A stretch of 64,000 nucleotides of DNA from Mesorhizobium sp. NZP2298 (GCF_013170825.1 NZ_CP033365.1:3794001-3858000); one strand, 5' to 3'; positions 27,045 through 36,820 are shown, counted from the first letter of the stretch. The notes: generated by a model from the letters alone, not told the origin. Translations and numbers: made by a program.

Positions 27045-27095
27045 TGACCATGATCTGGTCCGAAAACCGGCGCCCGCTTTTCGGGATCATGGTCA
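27045..27095. terminator. Palindromic element acting as a shared terminator
   Basis: TGACCATGATC (27045-27055) is the exact complement of GATCATGGTCA (27085-27095), and CCGAAAA/TTTTCGG extends the stem inward. It lies between the convergent peroxidase and Lrp-type genes and overlaps the Lrp-type stop codon. Similar ATGATC/CCGAAAA elements recur between genes in Rhizobiales. Confidence 0.75.
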
Positions 27096-27545
27096 GCGGT
27101 CCTTCACCGTCTCCATCGCCACGAAGGTCGAGGTCTGGGCGACGTGGGGAAGGGCCGAGATGCGCTCGCCCAGTACACGGCGATAGGCGGCGATATCCCT
27201 GGTGCGGACCTTCAACAGGTAATCGAAACTCGACGCCATCATGTGGCACTGCTCGATTTCAGGCACGGAATGTACCGACCGGTTGAATGCGTCGAGTGCT
27301 GCTGAACGGGTGTCGGACAATTTAACCTGGACGAAGGCGACATGGCCTTCGCCCATGCGCTCGCGGTCGATGATTGCCTGGTAGCCCCTGATATAGCCAT
27401 CCTTCTCCAGCCGCTTCACCCGCGCCTGCACCGGTGTCTTCGACAGACCGACCTTTGCCGCCAATTCCGACATGGAAAGCCGGCCATTGCTTGCCAGCGC
27501 CGACAGGATGTTTCGGTCGATGCGGTCCAATTGGTCTTCTGTCAT
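27093..27545 (-). CDS. putR: Lrp/AsnC-family regulator, likely proline-utilisation regulator
   Basis: The 150-residue protein has an N-terminal winged helix (LDRIDRNILSALASNGRLSMSELAAKVGLSKTPVQARVKRLE) and a C-terminal Lrp ligand-binding (RAM) domain. It is divergent from putA, 162 bp away, the arrangement of alphaproteobacterial PutR, which activates putA when proline is present. The symbol rests on this context. ATG 27545 is chosen; a GTG three codons upstream is an alternative, and neither has a strong ribosome site. Confidence 0.82.
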   Translation of the reverse strand: MTEDQLDRIDRNILSALASNGRLSMSELAAKVGLSKTPVQARVKRLEKDGYIRGYQAIIDRERMGEGHVAFVQVKLSDTRSAALDAFNRSVHSVPEIEQCHMMASSFDYLLKVRTRDIAAYRRVLGERISALPHVAQTSTFVAMETVKDR

Positions 27546-27707
27546 GGAAATCACAGTCCAAACTTTGGAAAATTGACATAATGATAGGTCGATTGGTTTG
27601 CCCTGTCGATTTCTTTGGACCGATGGAAATTCACAGCTGTGCTAGCTTGCGCCATTCGGTCCGGTGACCGCCGGCCCGCTCCCCGATGCTCGTTCCGCAG
27701 GACCGCC

Positions 27708-30700
27708 ATGCCGCTCGACACCATCCGCCAGCAGATCCGTGCCAACTATTTGCCTGACGAAGACGAGGCCGTGAAGCGGCTGGCCGAGGCGACAGGACTC
27801 TCGACAGAAGATCGGAATGCGATCTCGGCCCGCGCCGCCGATCTGGTGCAGGCGGTGCGCGGCTCGTCCGATCCCCGGCTGATGGAGGTCTTTCTCTCGG
27901 CCTACGGTCTCTCCACCAAGGAAGGCGTGGCGCTGATGTGCCTGGCCGAGGCGCTGCTGCGCGTGCCGGACACCGAGACGATGGACGATCTGATCGCCGA
28001 CAAGATCGCGCCGCATGATTGGTCCGCGCATTCCGGTGGTTCGAGCTCGATCTTCGTCAACGCCTCGACCTGGGCGCTGATGCTGACCGGTCGTGTCCTC
28101 GACGAGGGCGAGGGCGGGATCGAAGGCACGCTGCGCTCGATGGTGCGGCGGCTGGGCGAGCCGGTCATCCGCAAAGCGGTGGCCGCCGCCATGCGTGAAA
28201 TGGGCGAACAGTTCGTGCTCGGCCGCACCATCGCCGAAGCCGTCAAGCGCGGCCGGCCGATGATCCAGAAGGGCTATCTCTATTCCTTCGACATGCTGGG
28301 CGAGGCTGCCCGCACCGAGGCTGACGCGCTGCGCTACCACAAGGCCTATGCCGATGCGATCTCGTCGCTCGATTCCGGCTCGAACGGTCCTGACATCAGG
28401 CAGAACCATGGTATCTCGGTGAAGCTCTCGGCGCTGCATCCGCGCTATGAAGTGGCGCAGAAGGAAGAGATGCTGCCTGTCATGGCCGAGCGCCTGTTGT
28501 CGCTGGCGCTCGCGGCACGGCATTCGCGCATGGGCCTCAATATCGACGCCGAGGAGGCGGATCGGCTCGACCTTTCGCTCGACGTCATCGAGCGGGTTCT
28601 GGCCGAGCCGGAACTCGCCGGCTGGAACGGCTTCGGCGTCGTCGTCCAGGCCTATGGCCCGCGTGCGGCCTTCGCTATCGACTGGCTCTACGCGCTGGCG
28701 AAGAAGTACGACCGCACCATCATGGTGCGGCTGGTCAAGGGTGCTTATTGGGATACCGAGATCAAGCGGGCGCAAACGCTCGGGCTTGACGGCTATCCCG
28801 TCTTCACCCGCAAGGCCAACACCGACGTTTCCTACATGGCTTGCGCGAAAAAACTGCTCGGCATGACCGACCGCATCTATCCGCAGTTCGCCACCCATAA
28901 CGCGCATACCGTCGCCGCCATCCTGTCGATGGCGGGTGATCGCAATTCCTTCGAGTTCCAGCGCCTGCACGGCATGGGCGAGGCATTGCACGAGACGGTG
29001 CGCCAGGCCGAAGGCACGCGCTGCCGTATCTATGCGCCGGTCGGTGCGCATTCCGACCTGCTGGCCTATCTGGTCCGCCGGCTGCTGGAAAACGGCGCCA
29101 ACTCTTCCTTTGTCCACCAGTTGACCGACGAAGACGTCGAGCCGGAGGACATCGCGCGCGATCCGCTCGAAACGATCGAAAGCCAGGGCCCCGCCGCCAA
29201 TCCGGCGATAGCCCGGCCTTCGCAGATTTTTGGCGCTGGCCGCCGCAACTCGAAGGGATTCGACATCACCGACACGGTGACGCTGGCGGCGATCGACAGG
29301 GCCAAGGCGGCCTTTGCCGGACCGGACCGCTGGCATGCCAAGCCGATCACGCGGGCCGCCGGCTATGGCAAGCAGCGCCCGGTGGTCAATCCGGCCAAGC
29401 CTGACGAAGTGGTCGGCACCGTTCACGAGGCCGCGGCCAAGCAAGTCGCGACCGCCGTGCGCATTGCGGTGGAAGCGCAGCCGGCTTGGGCAAAGCGCCC
29501 CGTTGCCGAGCGCGCCGCCATCCTCGACCGGGCCGCCGATCTCTATGAAGCCAATGCCGTCGAGTTCTTCGCGCTGGCCACCCGCGAGGCCGGCAAGTCG
29601 CTGGCCGACGGCGTGGCGGAAGTGCGCGAAGCCGTCGATTTCCTGCGCTATTACGCAGCCGAGGCGGCAAACGCCGAGGCGGGCACGCAGGCGCGCGGCG
29701 CCATCGTCTGCATTTCGCCGTGGAATTTCCCGCTCGCCATCTTCACCGGCCAGATCGCGGCGGCGCTGGTCACCGGCAATTCGGTGATCGCCAAGCCGGC
29801 CGAGCAGACACCGCTGATCGCCTTCCGCGCCGTCGAACTGCTGCGCGAGGCCGGCGTGCCGGAGGACGTCATCCAACTCCTGCCCGGCGACGGCCCATCG
29901 GTCGGCGCGCCGCTGACCGCCGACCCGCGCATTGCCGGTGTCTGCTTCACAGGCTCGACCGAGGTCGCCAAGCTGATCGAAAAGCAGTTAGCCGAGACCG
30001 CGGTACCGGACGCCATGCTGATCGCCGAGACCGGCGGTCTCAACGCGATGATCGTCGATTCCACCGCGCTGCCCGAACAGGCGGTGCGCGACATCCTGGC
30101 CTCGGCCTTCCAGAGCGCCGGCCAGCGCTGCTCTGCGCTGCGAGTGCTCTATGTGCAGAAAGACGTCGAGAAGAAGATGCTGGAGATGCTGAAGGGCGCC
30201 ATGGAAGCGCTCAACATCGGTGATCCCTGGCAAATTTCGACCGATGTCGGCCCGGTCATCGACGATGAGGCACAGGCTTCGATCAGCGACTATTGCTCCA
30301 AGATGGGCCTCGAGGGCCGGCTGATCGCCAAGCTCGAGGCGCCGAAGGATGGCCGCTTCGTCGCGCCGCATGTGTTCAGGGTCAAGGGCATCGAGGAGAT
30401 GGAGCGGGAAGTGTTCGGGCCGGTGCTGCATGTCGCGACATTCGACGCCGATGAGATCGACGCCGTGATCGCCGCCATCAACCGCAAGGGCTATGGCCTG
30501 ACTTTTGGCCTGCATACCCGCATCGAGGGGCGCGTTCAGCATTTCGTCGACGGCATCCATGCCGGCAACATCTATGTCAACCGCAACCAGATCGGCGCTG
30601 TCGTCGGTTCGCAACCCTTTGGCGGCGAGGGGCTGTCGGGCACCGGCCCGAAGGCCGGCGGACCGCATTATCTCCGTCGCTTCCGCAAGGGGCCGGAGGC

Positions 30701-31316
30701 GGGCACCCATTTGCAGGATGGCCACAAGGTGACAGCGACCGAACTGGCCGACAATCTGCCCGATCCCACGCTGGGCGGCTGGTCGACGCGCCCGGACCGG
30801 ATCGCCATCCTGAGGAAGCACCTGCGCGGCAAGGGAGCTGCCGCCATCGGGGCCGCCGCTGGTATCGATTTCGGCCAGGTCGATCTGCCCGGGCCGACCG
30901 GTGAGGCCAACACGCTGTCGCTGTCGCCGCGCGGCCGCGTGCTGTGCCTGGGGCCGGATGCCGACACGCTGCTTGCCCAGACGATCCAGGCGCTTGCCGC
31001 CGGCAATGCGGTGCTGGCCGTTGCCCCTGGGGCGCCAGCGGCGCTTTCGGCGTTGACCGGCAAGGGGCTGCCGCTCGCGGCAATAGATGGCCGGCCTGAT
31101 CCGATCGAGGCGCGCTCGCTGCGCGTCGATGTCGTCGCTTTTTCGGGCACGCCGGAAGCCGCGCGCATCGTGCGCAAGGTCATTGCCGAGAGGACTGGCC
31201 CGATCGTGCCGCTGGTGAGCGAAGTGCTCAACCCGGCGGCCTATGCGCATGAGCGGGCCGTCTGCGTCGACACGACCGCGGCCGGCGGTAATGCCAGCCT
31301 GCTGGCGGCAGCATAA
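27708..31316 (+). CDS. putA: Bifunctional proline dehydrogenase / pyrroline-5-carboxylate dehydrogenase
   Basis: The 1202-residue enzyme oxidises proline to glutamate in two channelled steps. The N-terminal half holds the FAD proline dehydrogenase barrel, with MVRLVKGAYWDTEIKRA near 340 and YAPVGAHSDLLAYLVRRLLENG near 440. The next part is the aldehyde dehydrogenase with CISPWNFPLAIF near 670, ETGGLNAMIVDSTA near 770 and the catalytic cysteine in SAGQRCSALRV near 805. It lacks the ribbon-helix-helix DNA-binding domain of enteric PutA, so regulation falls to the divergent Lrp-type gene. The C-terminal extension of about 200 residues resembles a non-catalytic ALDH-like domain. Confidence 0.96.
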   Translation: MPLDTIRQQIRANYLPDEDEAVKRLAEATGLSTEDRNAISARAADLVQAVRGSSDPRLMEVFLSAYGLSTKEGVALMCLAEALLRVPDTETMDDLIADKIAPHDWSAHSGGSSSIFVNASTWALMLTGRVLDEGEGGIEGTLRSMVRRLGEPVIRKAVAAAMREMGEQFVLGRTIAEAVKRGRPMIQKGYLYSFDMLGEAARTEADALRYHKAYADAISSLDSGSNGPDIRQNHGISVKLSALHPRYEVAQKEEMLPVMAERLLSLALAARHSRMGLNIDAEEADRLDLSLDVIERVLAEPELAGWNGFGVVVQAYGPRAAFAIDWLYALAKKYDRTIMVRLVKGAYWDTEIKRAQTLGLDGYPVFTRKANTDVSYMACAKKLLGMTDRIYPQFATHNAHTVAAILSMAGDRNSFEFQRLHGMGEALHETVRQAEGTRCRIYAPVGAHSDLLAYLVRRLLENGANSSFVHQLTDEDVEPEDIARDPLETIESQGPAANPAIARPSQIFGAGRRNSKGFDITDTVTLAAIDRAKAAFAGPDRWHAKPITRAAGYGKQRPVVNPAKPDEVVGTVHEAAAKQVATAVRIAVEAQPAWAKRPVAERAAILDRAADLYEANAVEFFALATREAGKSLADGVAEVREAVDFLRYYAAEAANAEAGTQARGAIVCISPWNFPLAIFTGQIAAALVTGNSVIAKPAEQTPLIAFRAVELLREAGVPEDVIQLLPGDGPSVGAPLTADPRIAGVCFTGSTEVAKLIEKQLAETAVPDAMLIAETGGLNAMIVDSTALPEQAVRDILASAFQSAGQRCSALRVLYVQKDVEKKMLEMLKGAMEALNIGDPWQISTDVGPVIDDEAQASISDYCSKMGLEGRLIAKLEAPKDGRFVAPHVFRVKGIEEMEREVFGPVLHVATFDADEIDAVIAAINRKGYGLTFGLHTRIEGRVQHFVDGIHAGNIYVNRNQIGAVVGSQPFGGEGLSGTGPKAGGPHYLRRFRKGPEAGTHLQDGHKVTATELADNLPDPTLGGWSTRPDRIAILRKHLRGKGAAAIGAAAGIDFGQVDLPGPTGEANTLSLSPRGRVLCLGPDADTLLAQTIQALAAGNAVLAVAPGAPAALSALTGKGLPLAAIDGRPDPIEARSLRVDVVAFSGTPEAARIVRKVIAERTGPIVPLVSEVLNPAAYAHERAVCVDTTAAGGNASLLAAA

Positions 31317-31397
31317 GGACTATTCGTACCTCGCTTGCCTTATGTCGAGTTGCCGGGGATAAACGTGGCCGGCAATTCGAGCGGGGCAACCGATCAG

Positions 31398-32465
31398 ATG
31401 AGTAACAAGTCCCCACCGTTTGAGCTGCCGCGCGTGGCGGTGGTCATCACCTGCTACAATTACCGAGCCTATGTCGAACAGGCGATCCGCTCGGTGTTGG
31501 CGCAGACCTATCGGAACTGGAACTGCATCATTGTCGACGACGCCTCGACCGACGGCTCGGCCGACCATATCCGCGAGCTTCTGGCTGCCATAGACGATCC
31601 GCGCCTGCGCCTGCTGGCGCGCTCGCAGAATGGCGGGCAGATCGCGGGATTCCGCGATGGCTTCGCCGCGACCGACGCGCCTTTCGTGGTATTTCTCGAT
31701 GCCGACGATGCGTGGCTGCCGGATTTTCTCCTGGCGCATCTGTCCGCCCACCTCAACGCAACACATTCGGCCGCGCTATCGAGCTCCGATGTGTTCCTGG
31801 TCGATGGCAGCGGCACCTTGCTGAGCGGCACTTTCCTTGCCTTGCGCAAACCGCGCTCCGGCGTTGATGACAATGGCGTCGCCATTGCGCCTGGTGGCCA
31901 GCTTGCCGATATAGCGTCCGGGATTGCCTACGCATCGAAGCATCCGGTGACCTATTTCACGCCTGCGACAACTGGCTGGCTATGGTCACCATGCTCTGCG
32001 ATCATGTATCGGCGTGGCGCGCTGGAATCGGTCTTGTCCTTCCCGTTCAAGGCCAAGGTGGGTACGGATTATCTGACGGCCACGTGCGCGCATCTGGCCG
32101 GTGGTAGCCTCATCCTGTCCGAAGGCCTCAGCCTCTACCGCCTGCACGGGTCGAACCTGTCCTCCACTGGCGCTGCGTTTGCCGGCGGCCATGTGGGGCA
32201 AACATCTGGCTACCGGGCCTACAGGAGCATATTGGCGGCGGATGTCGTCGACTATGTGCTGGAGAATTCAGCCTGGCTCAGTGATGTCAACGGGCGCAAG
32301 TTCGTACCCGCATTCCTGAAGCAGCATGTGCGTCAGTTCAGGGAGCTGGCCGACGATCCGCGACTGATGCGAGACCTGACCCGGGGACGGCCCTGGCAGT
32401 GGCTGCGCATGCACATTGCCCAATGGCTGCGTCGGCTGGGTGGGCGCGGTTCCACGCGACCATGA
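31398..32465 (+). CDS. Family-2 glycosyltransferase
   Basis: The 355-residue protein has a GT-A fold opening RVAVVITCYNYRAYVEQAIRSVLAQTY, the nucleotide-sugar site VDDASTDGS and the metal-binding FLDADDAW near residue 95. It has no obvious membrane segment, so it is likely a cytoplasmic or peripheral enzyme of surface polysaccharide or glycolipid synthesis; donor and acceptor are unknown. A longer frame begins at a TTG at 31335. It is isolated between putA and the heme locus, with slightly less biased codon use than its neighbours. Confidence 0.85.
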   Translation: MSNKSPPFELPRVAVVITCYNYRAYVEQAIRSVLAQTYRNWNCIIVDDASTDGSADHIRELLAAIDDPRLRLLARSQNGGQIAGFRDGFAATDAPFVVFLDADDAWLPDFLLAHLSAHLNATHSAALSSSDVFLVDGSGTLLSGTFLALRKPRSGVDDNGVAIAPGGQLADIASGIAYASKHPVTYFTPATTGWLWSPCSAIMYRRGALESVLSFPFKAKVGTDYLTATCAHLAGGSLILSEGLSLYRLHGSNLSSTGAAFAGGHVGQTSGYRAYRSILAADVVDYVLENSAWLSDVNGRKFVPAFLKQHVRQFRELADDPRLMRDLTRGRPWQWLRMHIAQWLRRLGGRGSTRP

Positions 32466-32506
32466 CGAGGGTTCCGGGTGCTCACAGTCGCTCGCGCAAA
32501 GCCACG

Positions 32507-32821
32507 TCAGGCACCCTCGACGACGGAGAAGCCCTCGAATAGCGGATGGCCGAGATAGTGGACTTTCGTCGTGCCGACATTCCTGTGGGCCGCGCGGAAA
32601 TTCTCCGATCTGGTCCAGGCGACAAAATCGTCCTGGCTTGCCCACACGGTGTGCGAGGCAAACAGCGTATAGCCTTCGGTCTCGTTGACCGGGCCGCGCA
32701 GCAGGTGGAATTCCCGAAAACCCTTCATCTCGGCAAGGCTGGAATCGCGGTTCTTCCATACGGCTTCGAAATCGGCTTCCGAGCCGTTCTGCACCTTGAA
32801 GCGGTTCATGGCGATGTACAT
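32507..32821 (-). CDS. hmuQ: IsdG/HmuQ-type heme-degrading monooxygenase
   Basis: The 104-residue protein is an antibiotic-biosynthesis-monooxygenase-fold protein with the IsdG heme-oxygenase triad: Asn6 in YIAMNRFKV, Trp69 in DFVAWTRSENF and His79 in RAAHRN. Such enzymes open heme to release iron; rhizobial HmuQ/HmuD proteins are known members. It is the last gene of the leftward receptor operon, 57 bp after tonB, which supports the heme role. The start at 32821 is supported by GGAAA; the frame extends upstream but lacks a site. Confidence 0.85.
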   Translation of the reverse strand: MYIAMNRFKVQNGSEADFEAVWKNRDSSLAEMKGFREFHLLRGPVNETEGYTLFASHTVWASQDDFVAWTRSENFRAAHRNVGTTKVHYLGHPLFEGFSVVEGA

Positions 32822-32878
32822 GGGATTTCCTTTTTCAATCAATGGATTGCGGACTGTTGATGGTTGAAGGCGGGACAT

Positions 32879-33883
32879 TCAAAACGGCCCGATAGCGCCG
32901 GTAAACTCCAGGCTGCTGCCGATTTTGGGCGGAATAGGCGGGAACGGCGCCGCCTTGCGGACGATGCCAAGCACGATCTGGTCGAAGTTTGGCGATCCGG
33001 AGCTTTCCAGGATTCGCAGGTCATCAATGCCGCCTTTGCTGCTGATAACGAATGTCACAACGGCATTGTTGCGCGCGGTCAGTTGCAGGGAAGGCGGGAC
33101 GGCTCGATTGACGCGGCTGAGCTTTCTGATCACATCGCCCCGGTAGCTGTCTTCCGCGGCGCTGCCTGGCTCTTCCTGTTTCTTGCCCTTGCTGGCCGCT
33201 TGAGCCAGCAGGTCCTGGCCGTCAGCGGTGCCGCGCTTCTCATCCGCTGCTTTTGAAGGGATCGCCGCCGGCGTTGGCCTGGCGCTGGGGATCGGCGGCT
33301 GGTCCGGAACGGCGACAGGCATTTTGATGGTTTCGGCCTGGGCTCTTGGCTGTGCCGGCGTTTCGGCCTCGGCAGCCACGCTTTGGTCATCGGGGCGCGG
33401 GGCCGCCGCCACCAGTACGTCCGGCGTGACCGCTTGCTCTTTGACAGCTTCCGGCAAAGGCTGGGGCAGTTGCTTTGCCGCCTCCTTTGTTGGCTCGGGA
33501 GCTTGGTTCACGGTTTCCTGCTCGGGCCGCGAAGGTTTTGCCGGCGGCGCTGGTCTGGCAGGCTTTGCCTGATGTGGCCTGGCCGGCCGAGGGCTCGGCA
33601 CCAGCCTGACGTTCACTGCCGCGGGGTCCTTGTCCAGTGCGCTGCCGGCGACCCTGTCACCTGTCTGATTGCTGCCTTCCGACTGCTCCGCATCCTGGAA
33701 ATCGAATGTGCCGGCGGGCGAGACCAGAAAGGCCGCCGCTGCCGCGGCATGGAGCAGACCGGAGATGATAATCGCCGTCGCCCACTTGCCGTTGCCGGCT
33801 TGCGGTCGCGTCTGGGCAAGCGGCTCGGCCGGCGCTATCGCCAGCTCGCCGCCAGCGTCGGGGAGGGGACTGACTTCCTGCAT
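32879..33883 (-). CDS. tonB: TonB energy transducer
   Basis: The 334-residue protein has a short cytoplasmic N-terminus, one membrane segment at about 33-55 (ATAIIISGLLHAAAAAAFLVS), a long proline-rich periplasmic spacer at about 95-250 and a C-terminal TonB domain (RGDVIRKLSRVNRAVPPSLQLT ... AVVTFVISSKGGIDDLRILESSG). It passes proton-motive energy to the outer-membrane receptor encoded upstream in the same operon. The start at 33883 is uncertain, with weak ribosome sites at every option. ExbB/ExbD are not in this window. Confidence 0.87.
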   Translation of the reverse strand: MQEVSPLPDAGGELAIAPAEPLAQTRPQAGNGKWATAIIISGLLHAAAAAAFLVSPAGTFDFQDAEQSEGSNQTGDRVAGSALDKDPAAVNVRLVPSPRPARPHQAKPARPAPPAKPSRPEQETVNQAPEPTKEAAKQLPQPLPEAVKEQAVTPDVLVAAAPRPDDQSVAAEAETPAQPRAQAETIKMPVAVPDQPPIPSARPTPAAIPSKAADEKRGTADGQDLLAQAASKGKKQEEPGSAAEDSYRGDVIRKLSRVNRAVPPSLQLTARNNAVVTFVISSKGGIDDLRILESSGSPNFDQIVLGIVRKAAPFPPIPPKIGSSLEFTGAIGPF

Positions 33884-34016
33884 GTTGCGGGCCGGAAACT
33901 GCAGCGGCCCACACAGTGTTGTCAAATCAAGATCGATTGCCCCGCACGGCGGCAGACCGCAGCCGGCCATGGACCATGCCGCGGTGTCTTGTGTGAACGC
34001 GGTGTGCAGCCCCACC

Positions 34017-34460
34017 TTAGACGCCGAAAGCGATGCCGGTCTTGGTGTCGGTCTTCAGCCTGCGCATGCAGGCGTTCGGCTCGACGCCGGTGCCGGCGCA
34101 TTCCGTCGCGCTGTTGATCAGAACGCGGCTGATCTTGGTGCAATCGGTGCCGGCGAGATCAAAGCGCGTCACCTTGGTCTTGCCTTCCGGCAAATCCTTG
34201 AAGTCGAGCACGGTCAGCCGGTCGACGACGCCAGCCTCGTTGAACAGCGCGATCTCGAATGCCGCCTTGGAGAGGCCGGCGCCGAGGTTGTTGTTGACCA
34301 GGAATGTCAGCCGGCAACCCTTGTCGGAAGGTTGCGCCGCGTTCAGTTCGAGGGTCAGTGCGGGGACCGGCGCGGACCCTTCAGCCCACGCCGGAACCAT
34401 CGCCAGCGACATCGCAAACGTCGAGGTCAGCAGACGAAGTGATGCCGTCAAGCTCTTCAT
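34017..34460 (-). CDS. Small exported protein of the heme operon, unknown function
   Basis: The 147-residue protein has a signal peptide (residues 1-27, cleavage after AWA) and a mature beta-rich domain with four cysteines (in GCRLTF, GTDCTK, TECAGTG and NACMRR), suggesting two disulfides in the periplasm. The start at 34460 is fixed by GGAGG nine bases upstream. It sits five bases after the receptor stop and before tonB, so it is almost certainly co-expressed with heme uptake. I do not recognise its family; it could be a periplasmic heme- or receptor-accessory protein. Confidence 0.75.
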   Translation of the reverse strand: MKSLTASLRLLTSTFAMSLAMVPAWAEGSAPVPALTLELNAAQPSDKGCRLTFLVNNNLGAGLSKAAFEIALFNEAGVVDRLTVLDFKDLPEGKTKVTRFDLAGTDCTKISRVLINSATECAGTGVEPNACMRRLKTDTKTGIAFGV

Positions 34461-34465
34461 GACCA

Positions 34466-36685
34466 TCAGCCTCCAAAACGCATGGTTGCCGCCAGCTTCA
34501 ACGTTATGCCCGGCTCATAGACCGCAACTGTCGTGCTGCCGTTCAACGGGTTGGCGTATTTGACGTCGAACAGATTATCGGCACGGAAATCGACCTTCAG
34601 ATCGTCCGTCGCCTGATAGCTGGCGAAGGCGTTGACCAGCGTATAGTCCGTGGCCACGGCATTGCCCTTCGGCTTGCCATTGTATTGCACTTCGCCGCCG
34701 ACGGTCAGCTTGTCCTCGAGGAAGCGCAGGCCAAGCTGGGCCGTGACCTGAGAGGACGGTATCGTGGCGAGGTCTGCTCGAACGCCCGTGTAGGAAATGG
34801 TGTGACCATTGGTTATCGAGGCAGAGAGGCCAGCATATCCCCAACCGGCGTCATAGACGCCTTCCAACTCGAAGCCGTTTATCTTGGCCTTGGCAAAATT
34901 CTGATACTGGTAGCAGATCGGGATGTAGCCGGGGTTGTTCATGAGCTGGTCCCAATCGACCGGGCAGGCGCTCGCTGGATTGGTGAAGGAAGCCCCGAAG
35001 GAGGTACCCTCTATGTAGTCGTCCACATTGTTGTTGAAGTAGGCCGCCTTGATGCGAAGCGCATCGCCGGGTTCAAGGATGTCATTCTGTTTGTAGTTGA
35101 CGCCGAATTCCACGGTCTTGCCGGTCTCGGGCTTCAGGTTGGGATTGGGCAGGAACGGGAAGGTGACCCCCGCCGGATGGTTGCCGCTGATCAGTGTCTC
35201 GGTCAGCGATGGAGAGCGGTAGCCCTCCGCATAGGTGCCGTAGAACTGCAACCCCGACAGGCTTGGCGTGTCGAAGGGCGTGACGCCGACGGTGATGCGC
35301 GGCGAAAGACGGTCACCTGACGTTTCATGGGTGCCGTCCTTGAGGCTGTAGTTGTCGTAGCGCAGCCCGGCAATGACTTCGAGCCATTCCCAGGTGAGCT
35401 TGTCCTGAACGTAGGCTCCAGAGACGTTACGCTTTCCCGAAGGTGTGTAGAAACTGTCTCCGCCCGCGGTACCGCCGGTTTTGACGTCATCATTGACCCA
35501 ATCGCCGCCATAGGTCAGTTCGTGCGCTACGCCGCCAGTCTCGAATCTCGATGTATTCCAGATGTCTATCGCCGCCGTGCCGACATCGAATGTCGATGTC
35601 GATCCAACCGGAAGGATTATGGAATCGCCCGTGATGGGATCGAATCGGCTGAGAGGAACAAGGCTGGTCAGGCCGAGATCGGTCTTGTTGTAGGAGGTGT
35701 TGATGTGGAGATCGAGCCAGCTCTTGTCTTCGTCGGTGATGTTGTAGCGAGCCGTGAAAGTGTTGGATTTCAGATCTGCATCATTGATCGGCACGCCGCC
35801 GCTGATCTCGTTCCAACCGTCGCTTGAGCCGACCCAGCCGAGCTTCAGTTCGCTGTTGTCGGTCGGGCGGATGGTGGTCTTGAGCAGGCCACTCAGCACG
35901 TCGAAGCCGGTGCCCTTGACGGTGTCGCCGCCACCATCCTTGTAGTCGTCATAGTTGCGGTAGACGATATTGCCCAGCACATCCCAATTCTCGTTGAGAC
36001 GATAGGCGCCGGTGGCACTGGTGCTCCAGCCCTTGCCGTTGCTCTCGTAGCGTCCGGTGACGGAGCCGGCCCACGTCTCTTCAGGCTTGAGAAAATCCGA
36101 GGCATCCTTCGTGTCGAAGAAGACGACGCCGCCAATGGCGCCCGAACCGTAGGTGTTGGCGACAGGACCACGGATCACATCGACGGATTTGACGAGTTCG
36201 GGATCGATATAGAAGGTCGACTGCGTGCCGTGGTCGGACCGCTGGAAATCCTGGCGCGCGCCGTCGACGATGACGGCGACACGGCCAAAATCCTGCAAGC
36301 CGCGGATGTTGATGCTGGTGCTGACACGCCTGGCGTCGGCCTGCGCGGCGACACCGGGCACGCCGAGCAGCATCTCGTTCGGCGTCGTCGCCATGCGACG
36401 GTCCAGCTGTTCCTGATCGATATGGCTGGCCGAGGCCAGTGATTCGATCGCTGTTTCGCCGGTGCGGCTGAGCACCAGGATCTTGTCGAGCAGCGTCGCA
36501 CCCGCGGGTACTGCTTTTTCCTGGTCAGCCTTCTTCGATTGATCCGTTTGATCGCCCGCCGGCTGCGTTGCCTGTTGGGCGCGGGCTGCCGGCGCGGACA
36601 GGGCGATGACCGCCACGCTTGCCAACAAAGCCGCCATCCCGCTCGCCGCCGACCGGCCACGCCATTCCCAGTTCACCAACCCCAT
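34466..36685 (-). CDS. hmuR: TonB-dependent heme/hemoglobin outer-membrane receptor
   Basis: The 739-residue protein has a signal peptide, a plug domain (ATTPNEMLLGVPGVAAQADARRVSTSINIRGLQDFGRVAVIVDG, about 75-170) and a beta-barrel ending in the aromatic MRFGG terminus. The NPNLKPETGKTVEFGV motif near residue 505 is shared by heme and hemoglobin receptors of the HmuR/HutR group. The start at 36685 is chosen because GGAG lies seven bases before it; upstream ATGs lack sites. It is divergent from hemP-hmuSTUV and first in the operon with the small exported protein, tonB and the heme monooxygenase. Confidence 0.93.
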   Translation of the reverse strand: MGLVNWEWRGRSAASGMAALLASVAVIALSAPAARAQQATQPAGDQTDQSKKADQEKAVPAGATLLDKILVLSRTGETAIESLASASHIDQEQLDRRMATTPNEMLLGVPGVAAQADARRVSTSINIRGLQDFGRVAVIVDGARQDFQRSDHGTQSTFYIDPELVKSVDVIRGPVANTYGSGAIGGVVFFDTKDASDFLKPEETWAGSVTGRYESNGKGWSTSATGAYRLNENWDVLGNIVYRNYDDYKDGGGDTVKGTGFDVLSGLLKTTIRPTDNSELKLGWVGSSDGWNEISGGVPINDADLKSNTFTARYNITDEDKSWLDLHINTSYNKTDLGLTSLVPLSRFDPITGDSIILPVGSTSTFDVGTAAIDIWNTSRFETGGVAHELTYGGDWVNDDVKTGGTAGGDSFYTPSGKRNVSGAYVQDKLTWEWLEVIAGLRYDNYSLKDGTHETSGDRLSPRITVGVTPFDTPSLSGLQFYGTYAEGYRSPSLTETLISGNHPAGVTFPFLPNPNLKPETGKTVEFGVNYKQNDILEPGDALRIKAAYFNNNVDDYIEGTSFGASFTNPASACPVDWDQLMNNPGYIPICYQYQNFAKAKINGFELEGVYDAGWGYAGLSASITNGHTISYTGVRADLATIPSSQVTAQLGLRFLEDKLTVGGEVQYNGKPKGNAVATDYTLVNAFASYQATDDLKVDFRADNLFDVKYANPLNGSTTVAVYEPGITLKLAATMRFGG

Positions 36686-36792
36686 GCCCCAACTCCAAAT
36701 TCCAGGTTTCATGCTGGCTGGCCCGGGGCTGGCTGGCATTTTTCATCGTGTCCGGCGTGTTAAATGTTGACTCATTTGCTCCGGTATTGCAC

Positions 36793-36820
36793 TGACTAAT
36801 AAACATGATTATTCAAGTCA
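36793..36820. promoter_or_regulatory. Putative iron-responsive operator between hmuR and hemP
   Basis: An AT-rich imperfect palindrome (TGACTAATAA on one side, TTATTCAAGTCA on the other, about CATGA) lies midway between the divergent operons in otherwise GC-rich DNA. Its place suggests a site for an iron regulator such as RirA, Irr or a Fur relative. It does not fit the RirA TGA-N19-TCA spacing exactly, so the binding protein is open. Confidence 0.5.

Noticed and set aside
27642..29876. A 744-codon open frame antisense to putA
   Set aside because: It is a shadow of the high-GC putA gene, has no recognisable domain or ribosome site, and its composition (His, Arg, Gly, Asp rich) is typical of antisense frames.
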